Below, in pieces: positions 7,123-15,727 of a stretch of 64,000 bases of DNA; the first letter of the stretch is position 1; each line of letters starts with the position of its first letter. The stretch is from Halorussus gelatinilyticus (GTDB lineage: Archaea; Halobacteriota; Halobacteria; Halobacteriales; Haladaptataceae). The notes beneath the pieces were generated by a model that searched no databases, had not been told where the DNA came from, and worked only from the letters and a program-made list of their open reading frames with translations. A program made the translations under genes and the position numbers. The stretch covers positions 3,534,001-3,598,000 of the forward strand of contig NZ_CP096658.1 of NCBI RefSeq assembly GCF_023238445.1, written 5' to 3'.

Positions 7123-9339
7123 TCAGTCGCGGAGTCGGACCGCGACCAGCGCGGCGGCCAGTAGCGCGACCAACGTCACGCCCGCGCCGAATCCGGGCAC
7201 GCCGCCGTCGGCATCTGCCGTCTCGGTCGCCTCGGTCGTCGCCGGTTCGTCCTGCGCGGCCACCTCGACCTGCACCTCCTTCGTCACGGTCGCGCCGTAC
7301 TCGTCTTCGACGACGACGGTGACGGTCCGAGTGCCGGGCGACCCGAAGCTGTGTTCGACGGACTTCCCGGTCACTTCGCCGTCGCCGAACTTCCACGTCA
7401 CCGTCACGTCGCCGACGTCGTCGGAGACGTTCGCCGAGAAACTCCCGGCCTTGCCGACCGTCACGGAGTCGGGCGTCCGAACCGCGACCTCGGGCCGGTC
7501 GTTGACCACGAGCATCTTCGTCGCGGTGTCGCGGAGTCCGTGCTCGTCCGTGACCGTCAGATTCACCGTGCGCTCGCCCGGCGAGTCGAAGCTGAGCGTC
7601 GCGGTCTCGCCGGTCGCCGACCGGTCGCCGACCGACCACTCGTAGGCCGCCACGCTCCCGTTCTCGGCGGTCGAGCCGCTCGCGGAGAGTTCGACCGACT
7701 CGCCGACCGGCACCGCCGTCTTCGCGTCGATGGTCGCCGAGGGCGCGGGCACGCTCGTCACCGCCAGCGTGCCGGTGCCCGTCACGTCAGCCGAGAGAGT
7801 CGCCGTGCCGTTCGCCTCGGAGACGACGCTCGTCGCCAGCAGCGACCATCCCTCGTCGGTCCGCTCGGCGACGCGCACGTCCGAGAGTTCCGCCTCGACC
7901 GCGCTCTTCCGGACCGCGAACTCGACCGTCGCAGAGCCGTTGGCCAGCGTCGCGGGACCGTCCATCTCGACCGCGTAGAGCGCGTCGCCCGGCGGCGAGA
8001 GGTCGGTCGCGTCGGTCCGCTCCGCGACCGCGAGGACACCCGAGACGTTCGAGTCGGCGAGCGTGACCGCCTGCACGGGTGACTCCTCGAAGGTCACGGT
8101 CGTCCCGGTCTGGTTCGCGGCGGCGTCCTCGATGGCGGCCACCGCGGGACCGCCGATCCGGACGACCCACCCGTCGCGGCTCTCGCCGTAACTGGTCGAT
8201 TCGCCGACCGCGAGGTAGCCGCCGTCGTGGCCCTCGACGACCGGCCAGAACTTGTCCCAGTAGCTGTCGCCGTAGGTCCGCGACCAGTCGCGCTTGCCCG
8301 CGGCGTCGGTCTTGACGATCCAGCCGTCCGCGCCCTCGTCGCCGAGGACGTGTTCGGTCCCCGAGAGGACGTAGCCGCCGTCGGGGTCGTTGTGGATGCC
8401 GTAGAAAGCGTCGCCGCGCTCGGTGCCGAAGGTTCGGTCCCACGCGGTCTCGCCGTCGCCGGTTATCTTCAGCATCCAACCATCCTGCTGGCCCGCGCCC
8501 TTACTCGCGGTCCGCCCCGCGAGGACGAACCCGCCGTCGGAGGCGACCGTCGCGTCGTGAATCCGGTCGTACTCCTCGCCGCCGTACGTCTTGCTCCACT
8601 CGCGGTCGCCGTCGCCGTTCACCTTCAGTACCCACGCGTCGGCCGGGTCAACTCGGTCGCTCGTCGTGGTGCCGGTCATCAGGAGGTCGCCGCCGTCGGT
8701 CACGAAGATGGAGTTGACGTACTCGTCGGTGTTCGCGCGCTGCGTGTCGTAGGTCTCGCTCCAGACCGTGTCGCCGCCCTCGGTCAGTTCCATCGCCCAC
8801 GCCTCGGCGTTCCCGCGCTCGTCGCTGAAGCCCGAGACGTAGATTCGGTCGCCGGACTTCGCCAGCGACCAGAACTCGTCGGGACCGGCCTCGCCGTAGG
8901 TCTTCGACCAGCGCTTCTCGCCGTCGGGGCCGATTTTCAGCAGCCACCCGTCCCACGCGCCTCCGGACTCCTCGGCGGACATCCCGGCCAGCAGGTAGCC
9001 GTCTTCGACCCGTTCGACGTCGAAGATGCGGTCGACGCCGGACCCGCCGTAGCTTCGCTCCCACTTCGTCTCGCCCGCGCGGTCGAGCATCGCCACGTAG
9101 CCGTCGTGGGCACCGTCGGTCGAACTGTTCGACCAACCGACGGCGAGATAGCCGCCGTCTACCCGCAGGCCCGTCGCCAGTTTGTCGTCGTCGCCGCCGC
9201 CGACCGTCTGAGACCATCGCTCGGACGGGCCGGGCGCGTTCGCGGCCTCGGGCGACGCCGCGCTCGCGCCAACCGACCCGACCATCGGGGCCGCCACGAG
9301 CAACGCGGCGAACGCCGCGGCCAACACTGTTCGTCTCAC
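7123..9339 (-). CDS. Secreted PGF-CTERM protein with propeller repeats and PKD domains
   Basis: 738 residues. There is a Sec-type signal peptide (about 1-28, hydrophobic core VLAAAFAALLVAAPMVG). About seven repeats of the form W-x-YGG-x-x-x-D then GG-Y-(L/V)-(L/A)-x-G (about 40-380) suggest a beta-propeller. Two PKD-like beta domains follow (about 530-700), with VNLTVTDEHG and VTVVVEDEYG. The C-terminus has VPGFGAGVTLVALLAAALVA then RLRD, the PGF-CTERM tripartite signal cleaved and lipid-anchored by archaeosortase A. It is therefore a surface protein. The GTG start overlaps the stop of a 16-codon mini-ORF and has GGGAGG 7-8 nt upstream. A TAACAAAG motif lies about 150 nt upstream. A small GGTCAC-gaa-GTGACC hairpin follows the stop (7103-7117). 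Confidence 0.85.
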   Translation of the reverse strand: MRRTVLAAAFAALLVAAPMVGSVGASAASPEAANAPGPSERWSQTVGGGDDDKLATGLRVDGGYLAVGWSNSSTDGAHDGYVAMLDRAGETKWERSYGGSGVDRIFDVERVEDGYLLAGMSAEESGGAWDGWLLKIGPDGEKRWSKTYGEAGPDEFWSLAKSGDRIYVSGFSDERGNAEAWAMELTEGGDTVWSETYDTQRANTDEYVNSIFVTDGGDLLMTGTTTSDRVDPADAWVLKVNGDGDREWSKTYGGEEYDRIHDATVASDGGFVLAGRTASKGAGQQDGWMLKITGDGETAWDRTFGTERGDAFYGIHNDPDGGYVLSGTEHVLGDEGADGWIVKTDAAGKRDWSRTYGDSYWDKFWPVVEGHDGGYLAVGESTSYGESRDGWVVRIGGPAVAAIEDAAANQTGTTVTFEESPVQAVTLADSNVSGVLAVAERTDATDLSPPGDALYAVEMDGPATLANGSATVEFAVRKSAVEAELSDVRVAERTDEGWSLLATSVVSEANGTATLSADVTGTGTLAVTSVPAPSATIDAKTAVPVGESVELSASGSTAENGSVAAYEWSVGDRSATGETATLSFDSPGERTVNLTVTDEHGLRDTATKMLVVNDRPEVAVRTPDSVTVGKAGSFSANVSDDVGDVTVTWKFGDGEVTGKSVEHSFGSPGTRTVTVVVEDEYGATVTKEVQVEVAAQDEPATTEATETADADGGVPGFGAGVTLVALLAAALVAVRLRD

Positions 9340-9386
9340 GACTCGTTCCTCCCGTCGAGAACCGCTATTTGGCGTTTCGGAAGCAT
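9336..9386 (-). CDS. Possible leader mini-ORF overlapping the PGF-CTERM gene start
   Basis: Sixteen codons from ATG 9386 (MLPKRQIAVLDGRNES), ending in TGA that overlaps the GTG start of the next gene as GTGA. It lies between the TAACAAAG site at 9488-9496 and the gene. No known homology. It may be chance or a translational-coupling leader. Confidence 0.25.
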   Translation of the reverse strand: MLPKRQIAVLDGRNES

Positions 9387-9487
9387 AGTATCGAACCGTC
9401 GTCCCGGTTATTCCGGGATTGTCGTTGTTCTCCCCGGACGGAGAGCGCCGGGGCGAACGTTACTCTACATATGTCCGCGTTCGGGTC

Positions 9488-9496
9488 TTTGTTATA
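9488..9496 (-). promoter_or_regulatory. TAACAAAG motif, copy 1 (toward PGF-CTERM gene)
   Basis: Minus strand reads GTATATAACAAAGACCC. It points at the PGF-CTERM gene (start 9339) and forms a divergent pair with copy 2, 135 bp away. Confidence 0.65.
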
Positions 9497-9631
9497 TACG
9501 GACTGAGGCGTTGGCAGGGGCGACCTGCGTCGCGCTCGGCGGGTCGCACGAGCCGGCCAGCGAGACCGTGAAACGGTCAGTCGCCAGTCGGGAACCGAGG
9601 TAATCGCGGCTTACCACCGGACACTCGGGCG

Positions 9632-9640
9632 ATAACAAAG
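9632..9640 (+). promoter_or_regulatory. TAACAAAG motif, copy 2 (toward DUF1616 gene)
   Basis: GCGATAACAAAGTGG. The motif ends 26 nt before ATG 9667 of a mini-ORF and 88 nt before the DUF1616 start. The 26-nt gap equals that of the copy at 18768. Confidence 0.7.
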
Positions 9641-9666
9641 TGGCAATCCGGCCTTGGAATGGAGTA

Positions 9667-9732
9667 ATGAGCCGTCGAATCAGCTTCGAGTGTCCCCGAC
9701 CCGACGAGGAGGTCACGTCGGTCGAACGATGA
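9667..9732 (+). CDS. Candidate leaderless mini-ORF ahead of DUF1616 gene
   Basis: Twenty-one codons (MSRRISFECPRPDEEVTSVE, then R), beginning 26 nt after the TAACAAAG motif. It ends in TGA overlapping the next ATG as ATGA (9729-9732). If the motif sets the transcription start, this ORF would be the first thing translated and would couple ribosomes into the DUF1616 gene. A GAGGAGG sequence inside it (9704-9711) could also serve the downstream start. No homology known. Confidence 0.4.
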   Translation: MSRRISFECPRPDEEVTSVER

Positions 9733-10745
9733 GTCACGAAACGCCCGCCGACGCGTGGATCGACCGCCTCGCGCGTCCCCAACTCGCGGCGGACCTCCTC
9801 GCGGTCGTCGGCTACGTCGCGCTCGCGGTCGTCGTCCTCTCGCAACCCGGCGTCTACGGGACGCCGCTGGCGGCTGCGCTCGGGCTACCGCTCCTCTTTT
9901 TCGCGCCGGGCTACGCCCTCGTCTCGGCGCTGTTCCCCGGTGCGACGCCCGACGACGCGCGGACGGACGTGACCTTCGCCGAGGTCCGCCAGCACGGACT
10001 CTCCGGAGCCGAACGTCTCGCGCTCGGCTTCGGCGTCAGCCTCGCGCTGCTCCCGCTGTTGGCCGTCGCGCTCTCGCTCTCGCCGTGGTCCATCGTGCCC
10101 GCGACCGTCCTGCTCTCGGTCGCGGTCGTGACGGCGCTGTTCGCGGTCGTCGGCGCGGCGCGGCGACTCCGCCGGCCGGCCGACCGCCGGTTCTCGCTCC
10201 CGGTGCGGGCGTGGCTCGGCGACGCCAAGCGGTCGGTCTTGACCGGGCCGGCCTCGGAGCGCGCGCTGAACGTCGGTCTCGCGCTCGGGGTCCTGCTGGC
10301 GGTCGGCGCGATGGGCTACGCCGTCGCCGCGCCCGGACCGGGCCAGCAGTACACCGGCGTCGCGCTCCTCTCGCAGAACGAGACGGGCCAACTCGTCGCG
10401 GACGACTACCCGAGCAACTTCACGCGCGGCGAGAGCAAGCCGCTGGTCGTGGAGTTGACCAACCACGAGGGCGAGCGGACCGACTACTCGGTGGTGGTCG
10501 AACTCCAGCGCGTCCGGAACGCCGACGGCGGCGCGCCGAAGGTGGTCCAAGACCGGAAACTGGCGACGTTCACGCCGACCGTGGGCGCGGGCCGGACGTG
10601 GCAGACCACCCACGAGGTCACGCCGACGATGACCGGCGAGAACCTGCGGCTGACCTACCTCGTCTACGAGGGCGACCCGCCTCAGAACCCGACGACGGAG
10701 AACGCCTACCGCCACGTCCACGTCTGGGTGAACGTCACCGCGTGA
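9729..10745 (+). CDS. DUF1616 membrane protein
   Basis: 338 residues. Four or five transmembrane helices are visible: about 19-40, 45-68, 99-120, 124-147 and 181-203. A long C-terminal extracytoplasmic part (about 210-338) starts with GPGQQYTGVALLSQNETGQL, characteristic of DUF1616, and has an immunoglobulin-like beta pattern (KPLVVELTNHEGERTDYSVV). Function is unknown, but the family recurs in archaeal surface-polysaccharide and glycosylation clusters. It starts at ATG 9729, coupled to the mini-ORF. It is followed after 80 bp by a DUF457-type membrane protein, probably cotranscribed. Confidence 0.85.
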   Translation: MSHETPADAWIDRLARPQLAADLLAVVGYVALAVVVLSQPGVYGTPLAAALGLPLLFFAPGYALVSALFPGATPDDARTDVTFAEVRQHGLSGAERLALGFGVSLALLPLLAVALSLSPWSIVPATVLLSVAVVTALFAVVGAARRLRRPADRRFSLPVRAWLGDAKRSVLTGPASERALNVGLALGVLLAVGAMGYAVAAPGPGQQYTGVALLSQNETGQLVADDYPSNFTRGESKPLVVELTNHEGERTDYSVVVELQRVRNADGGAPKVVQDRKLATFTPTVGAGRTWQTTHEVTPTMTGENLRLTYLVYEGDPPQNPTTENAYRHVHVWVNVTA

Positions 10746-10805
10746 CGGGGGCATTCGGGCGTCACCGCGCGACGAGGGCGTTCGAGCGTCACCGCGCGAC
10801 GGGGG
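10734..10805 (+). repeat. 27-bp direct repeat, 2.7 copies
   Basis: Units begin at 10734, 10761 and 10788 with the core GTCACCGCG-GACG-GGG. The first unit overlaps the DUF1616 stop codon and the rest fill the gap to the next gene. Period is exactly 27 bp. Confidence 0.75.
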
Positions 10806-10825
10806 GAAGCCGGGGGTAAGCGACG

Positions 10826-11446
10826 ATGTGGCCGTGGGAACACCTCGCCGTCGGCTATCTGGGCTACTCGCTCGCGGTTCGACTCGCGGGCCGGGGAGCG
10901 CCGCGACCGTGGCCGGTCGTCGCGCTCGCGGTCGGCACGCAGTTCCCCGACCTGGTGGACAAACCGCTCGCGTGGACCTTCGGCGTCCTGCCGTCGGGCC
11001 ACTCGCTGGCGCACTCGCTGTTCGCGGCGCTCCCGCTGGCGGCGCTCGCCGCGACGGTCGGGGTCGCGCTCGACCGCCGGCGGGACGGCGACGCGCCCGG
11101 CGCGAGTCGAGTCGGCGCGGCGTTCGCGTTCGGCTATCTCAGCCACCTGCCGAGCGACGCGTTCTACCCCCTGCTGGTCGGCGGGGAGGCGAACTACGAC
11201 TTCCTACTCTGGCCGGTCGTCCCGGTCTCTTCGCCCGAGACCGGCGTCGGGTTCGCCGAGATGCTCCGGACGCTGTTCTCGCGCTACGTCGAGCGACTGG
11301 CCCGCGGCGAGGTGTCGCCCTACCTCGCGGTCGAACTCGGCCTGCTCTCGGCCGTGGTCGCGCTGTGGGTCGCCGACGGCCTGCCGCCGCTCCGGTGGCT
11401 CTGGTCGCGGGTCGTCCTCGGGCGACCCGTCGAGGAGTCGGGGTAG
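10826..11446 (+). CDS. Membrane-bound metal-dependent hydrolase-like protein (DUF457/YdjM type)
   Basis: 206 residues. It starts MWPWEHLAVGYLGYSLAVRL, with the early His that opens this family, followed by QFPDLVDKPLAWTFG and SGHSLAHSLF (D, H and H candidate metal ligands) and a later YLSHLPSDAFYPL. About four transmembrane helices. The family (YdjM, LexA-regulated in enterobacteria; phospholipase C-like fold) has no settled function in archaea. It probably shares a transcript with the DUF1616 gene and is followed by a strong hairpin. Confidence 0.8.
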   Translation: MWPWEHLAVGYLGYSLAVRLAGRGAPRPWPVVALAVGTQFPDLVDKPLAWTFGVLPSGHSLAHSLFAALPLAALAATVGVALDRRRDGDAPGASRVGAAFAFGYLSHLPSDAFYPLLVGGEANYDFLLWPVVPVSSPETGVGFAEMLRTLFSRYVERLARGEVSPYLAVELGLLSAVVALWVADGLPPLRWLWSRVVLGRPVEESG

Positions 11447-11487
11447 TCGGCGAGGAATTGGGGAGTCGGCAAGGAGTCGGGGTAGTC

Positions 11488-11525
11488 GGCGAGACGCTTC
11501 GCGGCCTGCCGCGAAGCGTCTCGCC
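11488..11525 (+). terminator. Perfect 17-bp hairpin with tetraloop
   Basis: Arms 11488-11504 and 11509-11525 are exact reverse complements around the loop CCTG. It follows the DUF457 stop by 41 bp and precedes the next gene by 99 bp. A terminator or RNA-stabilising structure is likely. The flanks carry short direct repeats of the type GGAGTCGGGGTAGTCGGCGA. Confidence 0.6.
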
Positions 11526-11591
11526 CTGCTCGGCCGGAGTCGCCCCGGTTCTCGCCCGGAAAGCGACGCCTGAACGCCGCGCAGGACGGAC

Positions 11592-11600
11592 ATAACAATA
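11592..11600 (+). promoter_or_regulatory. Variant of the TAACAAAG motif (TAACAATA)
   Basis: ACATAACAATATCCC ends 24 nt before GTG 11625, the same spacing as the exact motif in leaderless cases. It supports GTG 11625 as the start of the beta-helix lipoprotein. Confidence 0.45.
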
Positions 11601-11624
11601 TCCCGAAACGACCGAGTGGGTAAC

Positions 11625-13070
11625 GTGACCGACGAGGAGCGTTCGGCGACGAGGCGCGCGTATCTCCGAACCGCCGGGACCGTCGCGGCGGTCGGATCGC
11701 TCGCGGGGTGTGGTCGGACCGACCGCGGGCCGACGACGAGCGCACCGACCGAAACGACCGAAACGACGCCGGGCGAGCGGACTACGACCGACGAACCGAC
11801 CGCGACCGGCGAACCGACCGAGACGGCCACGCCGAGCGAACTGGCCGACCGGCGCGGCTACGAGACCGTCGTGAACGTCGCGACTGCGAGCGTCGATACC
11901 CAGGACGGCGAGGCGATGGAGGCGTTCCTCGAGGAGAAGTCCGGTGACGACACGCTGTTCTACTTCCCGTCGGGGCGCTACCGCCTCGCGGAGTGGCGCG
12001 CGACGGACTACCGGAACCTCGGCATCGTCGGCGACGACGCGGTGCTCGCCGCGCCCAGCGACGCGACCTACTGGCTGAAGTGGGCCAGGCTGGACGACCT
12101 GCTCTTCGAGGGGTTCACCATCGACTGCCGTGGCAAGGGCGTCGCGCCGATCGCCCGTGTCGGAGTCGGGGGCGGGACGAGCGTGGTCCGGAACGTCGTC
12201 GTCCGCGGGCACCGCCACGTGCCCCGAAACGGGTTCGAGATAGAAGTGACCGACCCGGACGGCGAGTTGACCTTCGAGAACGTCGCGCTCCCCGACGGCT
12301 CGACCACCGGCGACGCGATGTTCGTCTTCCCCGCGAGCACCGGGACGCTGACCTTCCGGAACTGCCGCATCGAGGACTGGCACGAGGGTCTCTACAGCGC
12401 GTACCACTCCGGCCCGCTCCGGATTCTGGGCGGCTACTACGCCAACAACGGCATCGAGCAGGTCCGGGTCGGCGGCGGGACCGCGGGCGCGCTCGTGCGC
12501 GGCGCGACCGTGCGCGTAGACGACCCGAGGCGGCCGAACCACAAGCCGAACATGCGGGGCATCTGGGCCGAAGAAGGCGCGAGCGCCCGCATCGAGAACT
12601 GCGACATCGCCATCACCGACCTGACCGGGACCTACAGTTCGGGCGGCATCGTCGTCGGCACGCAGTTCGGCGAGGTGACGATAGCGAACACGGACATCCG
12701 AATCGACGCCGACACCTACGCCGTCAGCCTCCGGGACCCAATCGAGAGCATGGACGGCCAGACCATCCCGAGCATGGACCGTCTCCCGAAGCGCACGCGC
12801 GTCACGGCCCGGAACGTCCGCATCTCCGGCGACGCGACGACCGGCACCGCGGTCCGGACGGCCCGGCGCGACGACTGCCGGTTCGAGCGCGTCTGCATCC
12901 AGCACGGCGGGTCGCGCGACGGCATCGCGGTCGAGGACGCCTCGGGGTGTGCGGTCCGGAACTCGACCATCGACGTGGGCGGCGAGGCCATCCGGACCGA
13001 GGACGCGAACGTGACCACGCGCGGACTCCGGACCAGCGGGTCGTGTCGAATCGAGACGACGATGAACTAA
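11625..13070 (+). CDS. Tat-exported beta-helix lipoprotein
   Basis: 481 residues from GTG 11625. The N-terminus has a twin-arginine stretch (RRAYLRTAG at 10-18), a hydrophobic core and a lipobox SLAGC with Cys29 as the lipid-modified residue. A Thr/Glu-rich linker (about 30-75) resembles haloarchaeal lipoprotein spacers. From about 80 onward, FYFPSGRYRL then repeated N-x-x-(I/V)-x-(G/N)-x turns (FRNCRIEDW, IENCDIAI, VRNSTIDV) fit a right-handed parallel beta-helix of the pectate-lyase type. It may bind or cleave polysaccharide; catalytic residues cannot be assigned. A second protein of the same class lies at 18981. Confidence 0.82.
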   Translation: MTDEERSATRRAYLRTAGTVAAVGSLAGCGRTDRGPTTSAPTETTETTPGERTTTDEPTATGEPTETATPSELADRRGYETVVNVATASVDTQDGEAMEAFLEEKSGDDTLFYFPSGRYRLAEWRATDYRNLGIVGDDAVLAAPSDATYWLKWARLDDLLFEGFTIDCRGKGVAPIARVGVGGGTSVVRNVVVRGHRHVPRNGFEIEVTDPDGELTFENVALPDGSTTGDAMFVFPASTGTLTFRNCRIEDWHEGLYSAYHSGPLRILGGYYANNGIEQVRVGGGTAGALVRGATVRVDDPRRPNHKPNMRGIWAEEGASARIENCDIAITDLTGTYSSGGIVVGTQFGEVTIANTDIRIDADTYAVSLRDPIESMDGQTIPSMDRLPKRTRVTARNVRISGDATTGTAVRTARRDDCRFERVCIQHGGSRDGIAVEDASGCAVRNSTIDVGGEAIRTEDANVTTRGLRTSGSCRIETTMN

Positions 13071-13164
13071 CTCCACCAGTCTTTTCCCCGCCTCGATAGT
13101 TCGCAACCACTGGTCGCTATTGCTCGTCGGGTAGTCTTTTGCGCCTGCGCGCCGAGTCGTCGGT

Positions 13165-13551
13165 ATGCCCCGCGTCGCGCTCATCGCCCACGACGACGAG
13201 AAGCCCGAAATCATCGACCTCGTCACCGACCACGAGTCGCTGCTCGCGTCGTTCGACCTCGTGGCGACCGGCACGACCGGCCAGCGCATCGCCGAGGAGA
13301 CGGGTCTCGAAATCGAGCGCAAAAAGTCGGGACCGGTCGGCGGTGACACCCAAATTGGCGCGGAGGTCGTCGAGGACCGACTCGACGGCATCGTCTTCCT
13401 CCGGGACCCGCTGACCGCCCAACCTCACGAACCGGACATCACCGCGCTCCTACGAATCTGCGACGTTCACGACGTGCCGATGGCGACGACGCGGACCTCG
13501 GCGGAGTACCTGCTCGACGGCCTCGCGGCCGAACTGGAAGAGACGGTCTGA
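13165..13551 (+). CDS. mgsA: Methylglyoxal synthase
   Basis: 128 residues matching MgsA, which converts dihydroxyacetone phosphate to methylglyoxal and phosphate in the cytosol. Visible motifs: MPRVALIAHDDEKPE (strand 1 and phosphate region), VATGTTGQRIAEETGL (phosphate-binding TGTTG), SGPVGGDTQIGA (with the catalytic Asp of GGD) and FLRDPLTAQPHEPDI. Length is slightly short of the bacterial enzyme but complete. A TCTTTTG box about 27-33 nt upstream fits a leaderless transcript. It is flanked by surface-glycan genes but has no obvious functional link to them. Confidence 0.93.
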   Translation: MPRVALIAHDDEKPEIIDLVTDHESLLASFDLVATGTTGQRIAEETGLEIERKKSGPVGGDTQIGAEVVEDRLDGIVFLRDPLTAQPHEPDITALLRICDVHDVPMATTRTSAEYLLDGLAAELEETV

Positions 13552-14017
13552 GCGGAGCGGTCCGAGTCGCGTTCCGATTTTTCGCGGTCGGTCCGGCGAG
13601 AGTTGCTGAAATCGTGAGCGGAGGCTCTCGGACCGCGACAGCAACTGTACCGCGAGTCCGGACCGCTCTGCGAACGCACTGCTCTACGAACGCAACTGCA
13701 CCGCTAACTGAAGCCGACGCCGAGGAGTTGACCGCGCAGCACTGCGACCGCACGGCACCGCGCTTCGTCCTCCCCACCCGATTGCGTTCCCCACTACGTT
13801 GCGCTACTCAGCCACCGGAAGACGAACCGCGTCTTCCGAGCCTACGCTCACGTCGGTTCGCGCAGACCTCGCGCGTGTGGACGCGACCCGCGAGGGGTCG
13901 CGCCAGCACGCGCCGGGTCGAGGGTTCCGTGGAGTCCGACCAGACCGCTGAACGAGTCCGAGAAGGCCCCTGAACGAATCACGCGAGCAATCGACGTTCC
14001 CGACCGCAACCGGCGCG
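13552..14017. other. Intergenic region with convergent-end hairpin
   Basis: No gene is supported. Open frames here are basic, cysteine- and arginine-rich and unlike haloarchaeal proteins. An 8-bp hairpin (CGCGACCC at 13882-13889, GGGTCGCG at 13895-13902) lies between the convergent mgsA and AP-superfamily genes and may terminate either. Confidence 0.5.
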
Positions 14018-15727
14018 TCAGAGGTAGCCGAGGTCTTCGAGTCGCCGTTCGACCGAGCCGTCGTCGCCCGCAGCGCGGTCGGTCCCGAACGGAACGTCGC
14101 CGTAGTCCCTGCGCGAAACGGAGTCGGCGAGCAGGTCCTCGGGGACCTCGCCGGTCATCCGCGCGGGCACGTCGAGTCCCGCGGCGGCCATCGCGATGGG
14201 GGCCACGTCGGTCAGCGAGAGCGCGCCGGGCCGCGCACCGTCGGCGTCGAGCGCGGGGTCGGCGTCGGGAGCCTCGAAGCCCGCGTCGTCGGCGAACGCC
14301 GGGCCGTCGGCGAGAAACACGCCGTCGCGCTGGTGGTCGTGGGTCTCGGTCGGGACGAACCGCTGGCCGATGAGGTTCGTACTGAGCGTGTGGTTCATGT
14401 CGGCGGGCATGAAGAGGACGTCGCAGGCCTGCTCGGTGTACGGCCCGTCGTAGACCTCCTCGCGCCGCCGGACCCACTCGAACACCGGGTCGCCGTCGGG
14501 CGTCCGCAGGGTCGAGAGCAGGTCGATGAGGTCGTCACGGACGCCCTCGTACTCCTCGGGCGTGACCACGCCGGACGGTTCCCGGCCAGCCAGATTCACC
14601 CGGACGCCGAGTTCGACGCTCCGGGTGTAGGCCTTCGAGTTCGCCCAATCGACGCCCTCGCTGGCGGCCGACACCGCCTCGTAGGGCAGGACGTCGGTCA
14701 GGAGGTCGCCGACCCCGAGTCTGGTCGCCAGCGAGTAGGCGTCGCCCGGCGTCACCCCGACCGTGCCGAGCGCCGTCGTCGCGGCGGAGACGACCTGTCC
14801 CGTGACCGACGGGCCGCCGTCCGCGCTCGCTCCCGCGGCACCGTCCCCGCCGCTCGCGCCGTCGGCCGCGCCGGTCAGCGTCGCCTTCTCGGTCATCAGA
14901 CTCGGGCCGGACGAGTCGGCGGTCGCCTCGACGAACCCCGCGTCGCGGAGGATTTCGTTGAGGTAGACCGTGTAGCCGTCCACCTCGCCCATTCCGTGGT
15001 CCGAGCAGACGACGACGTTGGCGTCGCCCGCGGCCTCGCGGACCCGACCCAACACTTCGTCGGCGCGCTCGTAGGCCCGCCGGAAGGTCTCGCGGTCGTC
15101 GAAGTTGTGAAACACCGTGTCGGTCTTCTGGACCTGTACGACCGCGACCCGCCAGTCGTACTCCGCGAGGACGTACTCGGCGGCCTCGCCGCGCATCCGA
15201 ATCAGGTCGAGGTAGCTCTCGCGCTTGCGGTCGTGGTCGTCGCTCGTCTCGGCGTCGGCGTAGATGCGGTACTCGCCGTCGATGGCCTCCGACAGCTCGC
15301 TCCGGATGCCCTCCGGGTAGCCCGCGTCCTCCTCGTGGGCGAGATATCCCGGCACGAGGACGCCCGCGACCGGTTCCGCGGGGTGGGTCACGGGCACGTT
15401 CAACACCACCGCGGGTTCGTCCAACGCGGTCAGGTAGTTCCACAGCGCGGGCTGGCGGACCCGGTTTCTCGTGACGAGTTCGTCCTCGTCGGGGTAGCCC
15501 GCGGTGGAGTGGAAGAAGCCGTAGGTGCCGTGGTGGCTCGGGTCGGTCCCGGTGTACATCGAGGGCCACGCGCTCCCGGTCCACGGCGGAAAGGTCGATT
15601 CGAGGGGTGCCTCGACGCCCTCGTTCCGGAGTCGCTCGAACTCGGGGAGCGACGACTCGAACTCGTCGAGGTATCTGAAGTCCAGCGCGTCGAAGCCGAC
15701 GACGACGGTGTTGTGTTTGCTCGACAT
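14018..15727 (-). CDS. Alkaline-phosphatase-superfamily phosphodiesterase-like protein (paralogue 1)
   Basis: 569 residues of the type I phosphodiesterase/nucleotide pyrophosphatase branch. VVVGFDALD near residue 8 supplies the first metal Asp (D13). FPPWTGSAWPSMYTG aligns with the NPP nucleophile loop, giving Thr50 as nucleophile. KTDTVFHNF near 200 and VVCSDHGMG near 235 supply further metal ligands. No signal peptide or membrane segment, so it is predicted cytoplasmic. Family members hydrolyse or transfer phospho-groups. Two paralogues at 17101 and 35978 keep the same nucleophile motif. The promoter region carries only a weak AACAATA variant of the shared motif (about 15785). An Ala/Gly-rich insertion (about 270-300) is unique to this copy. 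Confidence 0.85.
   Translation of the reverse strand: MSSKHNTVVVGFDALDFRYLDEFESSLPEFERLRNEGVEAPLESTFPPWTGSAWPSMYTGTDPSHHGTYGFFHSTAGYPDEDELVTRNRVRQPALWNYLTALDEPAVVLNVPVTHPAEPVAGVLVPGYLAHEEDAGYPEGIRSELSEAIDGEYRIYADAETSDDHDRKRESYLDLIRMRGEAAEYVLAEYDWRVAVVQVQKTDTVFHNFDDRETFRRAYERADEVLGRVREAAGDANVVVCSDHGMGEVDGYTVYLNEILRDAGFVEATADSSGPSLMTEKATLTGAADGASGGDGAAGASADGGPSVTGQVVSAATTALGTVGVTPGDAYSLATRLGVGDLLTDVLPYEAVSAASEGVDWANSKAYTRSVELGVRVNLAGREPSGVVTPEEYEGVRDDLIDLLSTLRTPDGDPVFEWVRRREEVYDGPYTEQACDVLFMPADMNHTLSTNLIGQRFVPTETHDHQRDGVFLADGPAFADDAGFEAPDADPALDADGARPGALSLTDVAPIAMAAAGLDVPARMTGEVPEDLLADSVSRRDYGDVPFGTDRAAGDDGSVERRLEDLGYL

Noticed and set aside
11139-13391. Long minus-strand frame opposite the beta-helix lipoprotein
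   Set aside because: Composition is Arg/Val/Pro-rich without motifs, while the plus strand shows a Tat signal, lipobox and beta-helix repeats.
13614-13973. Open frame of 119 codons after mgsA
   Set aside because: Basic, Arg/Thr/Pro-rich, with no homology or promoter; unlike haloarchaeal proteins.
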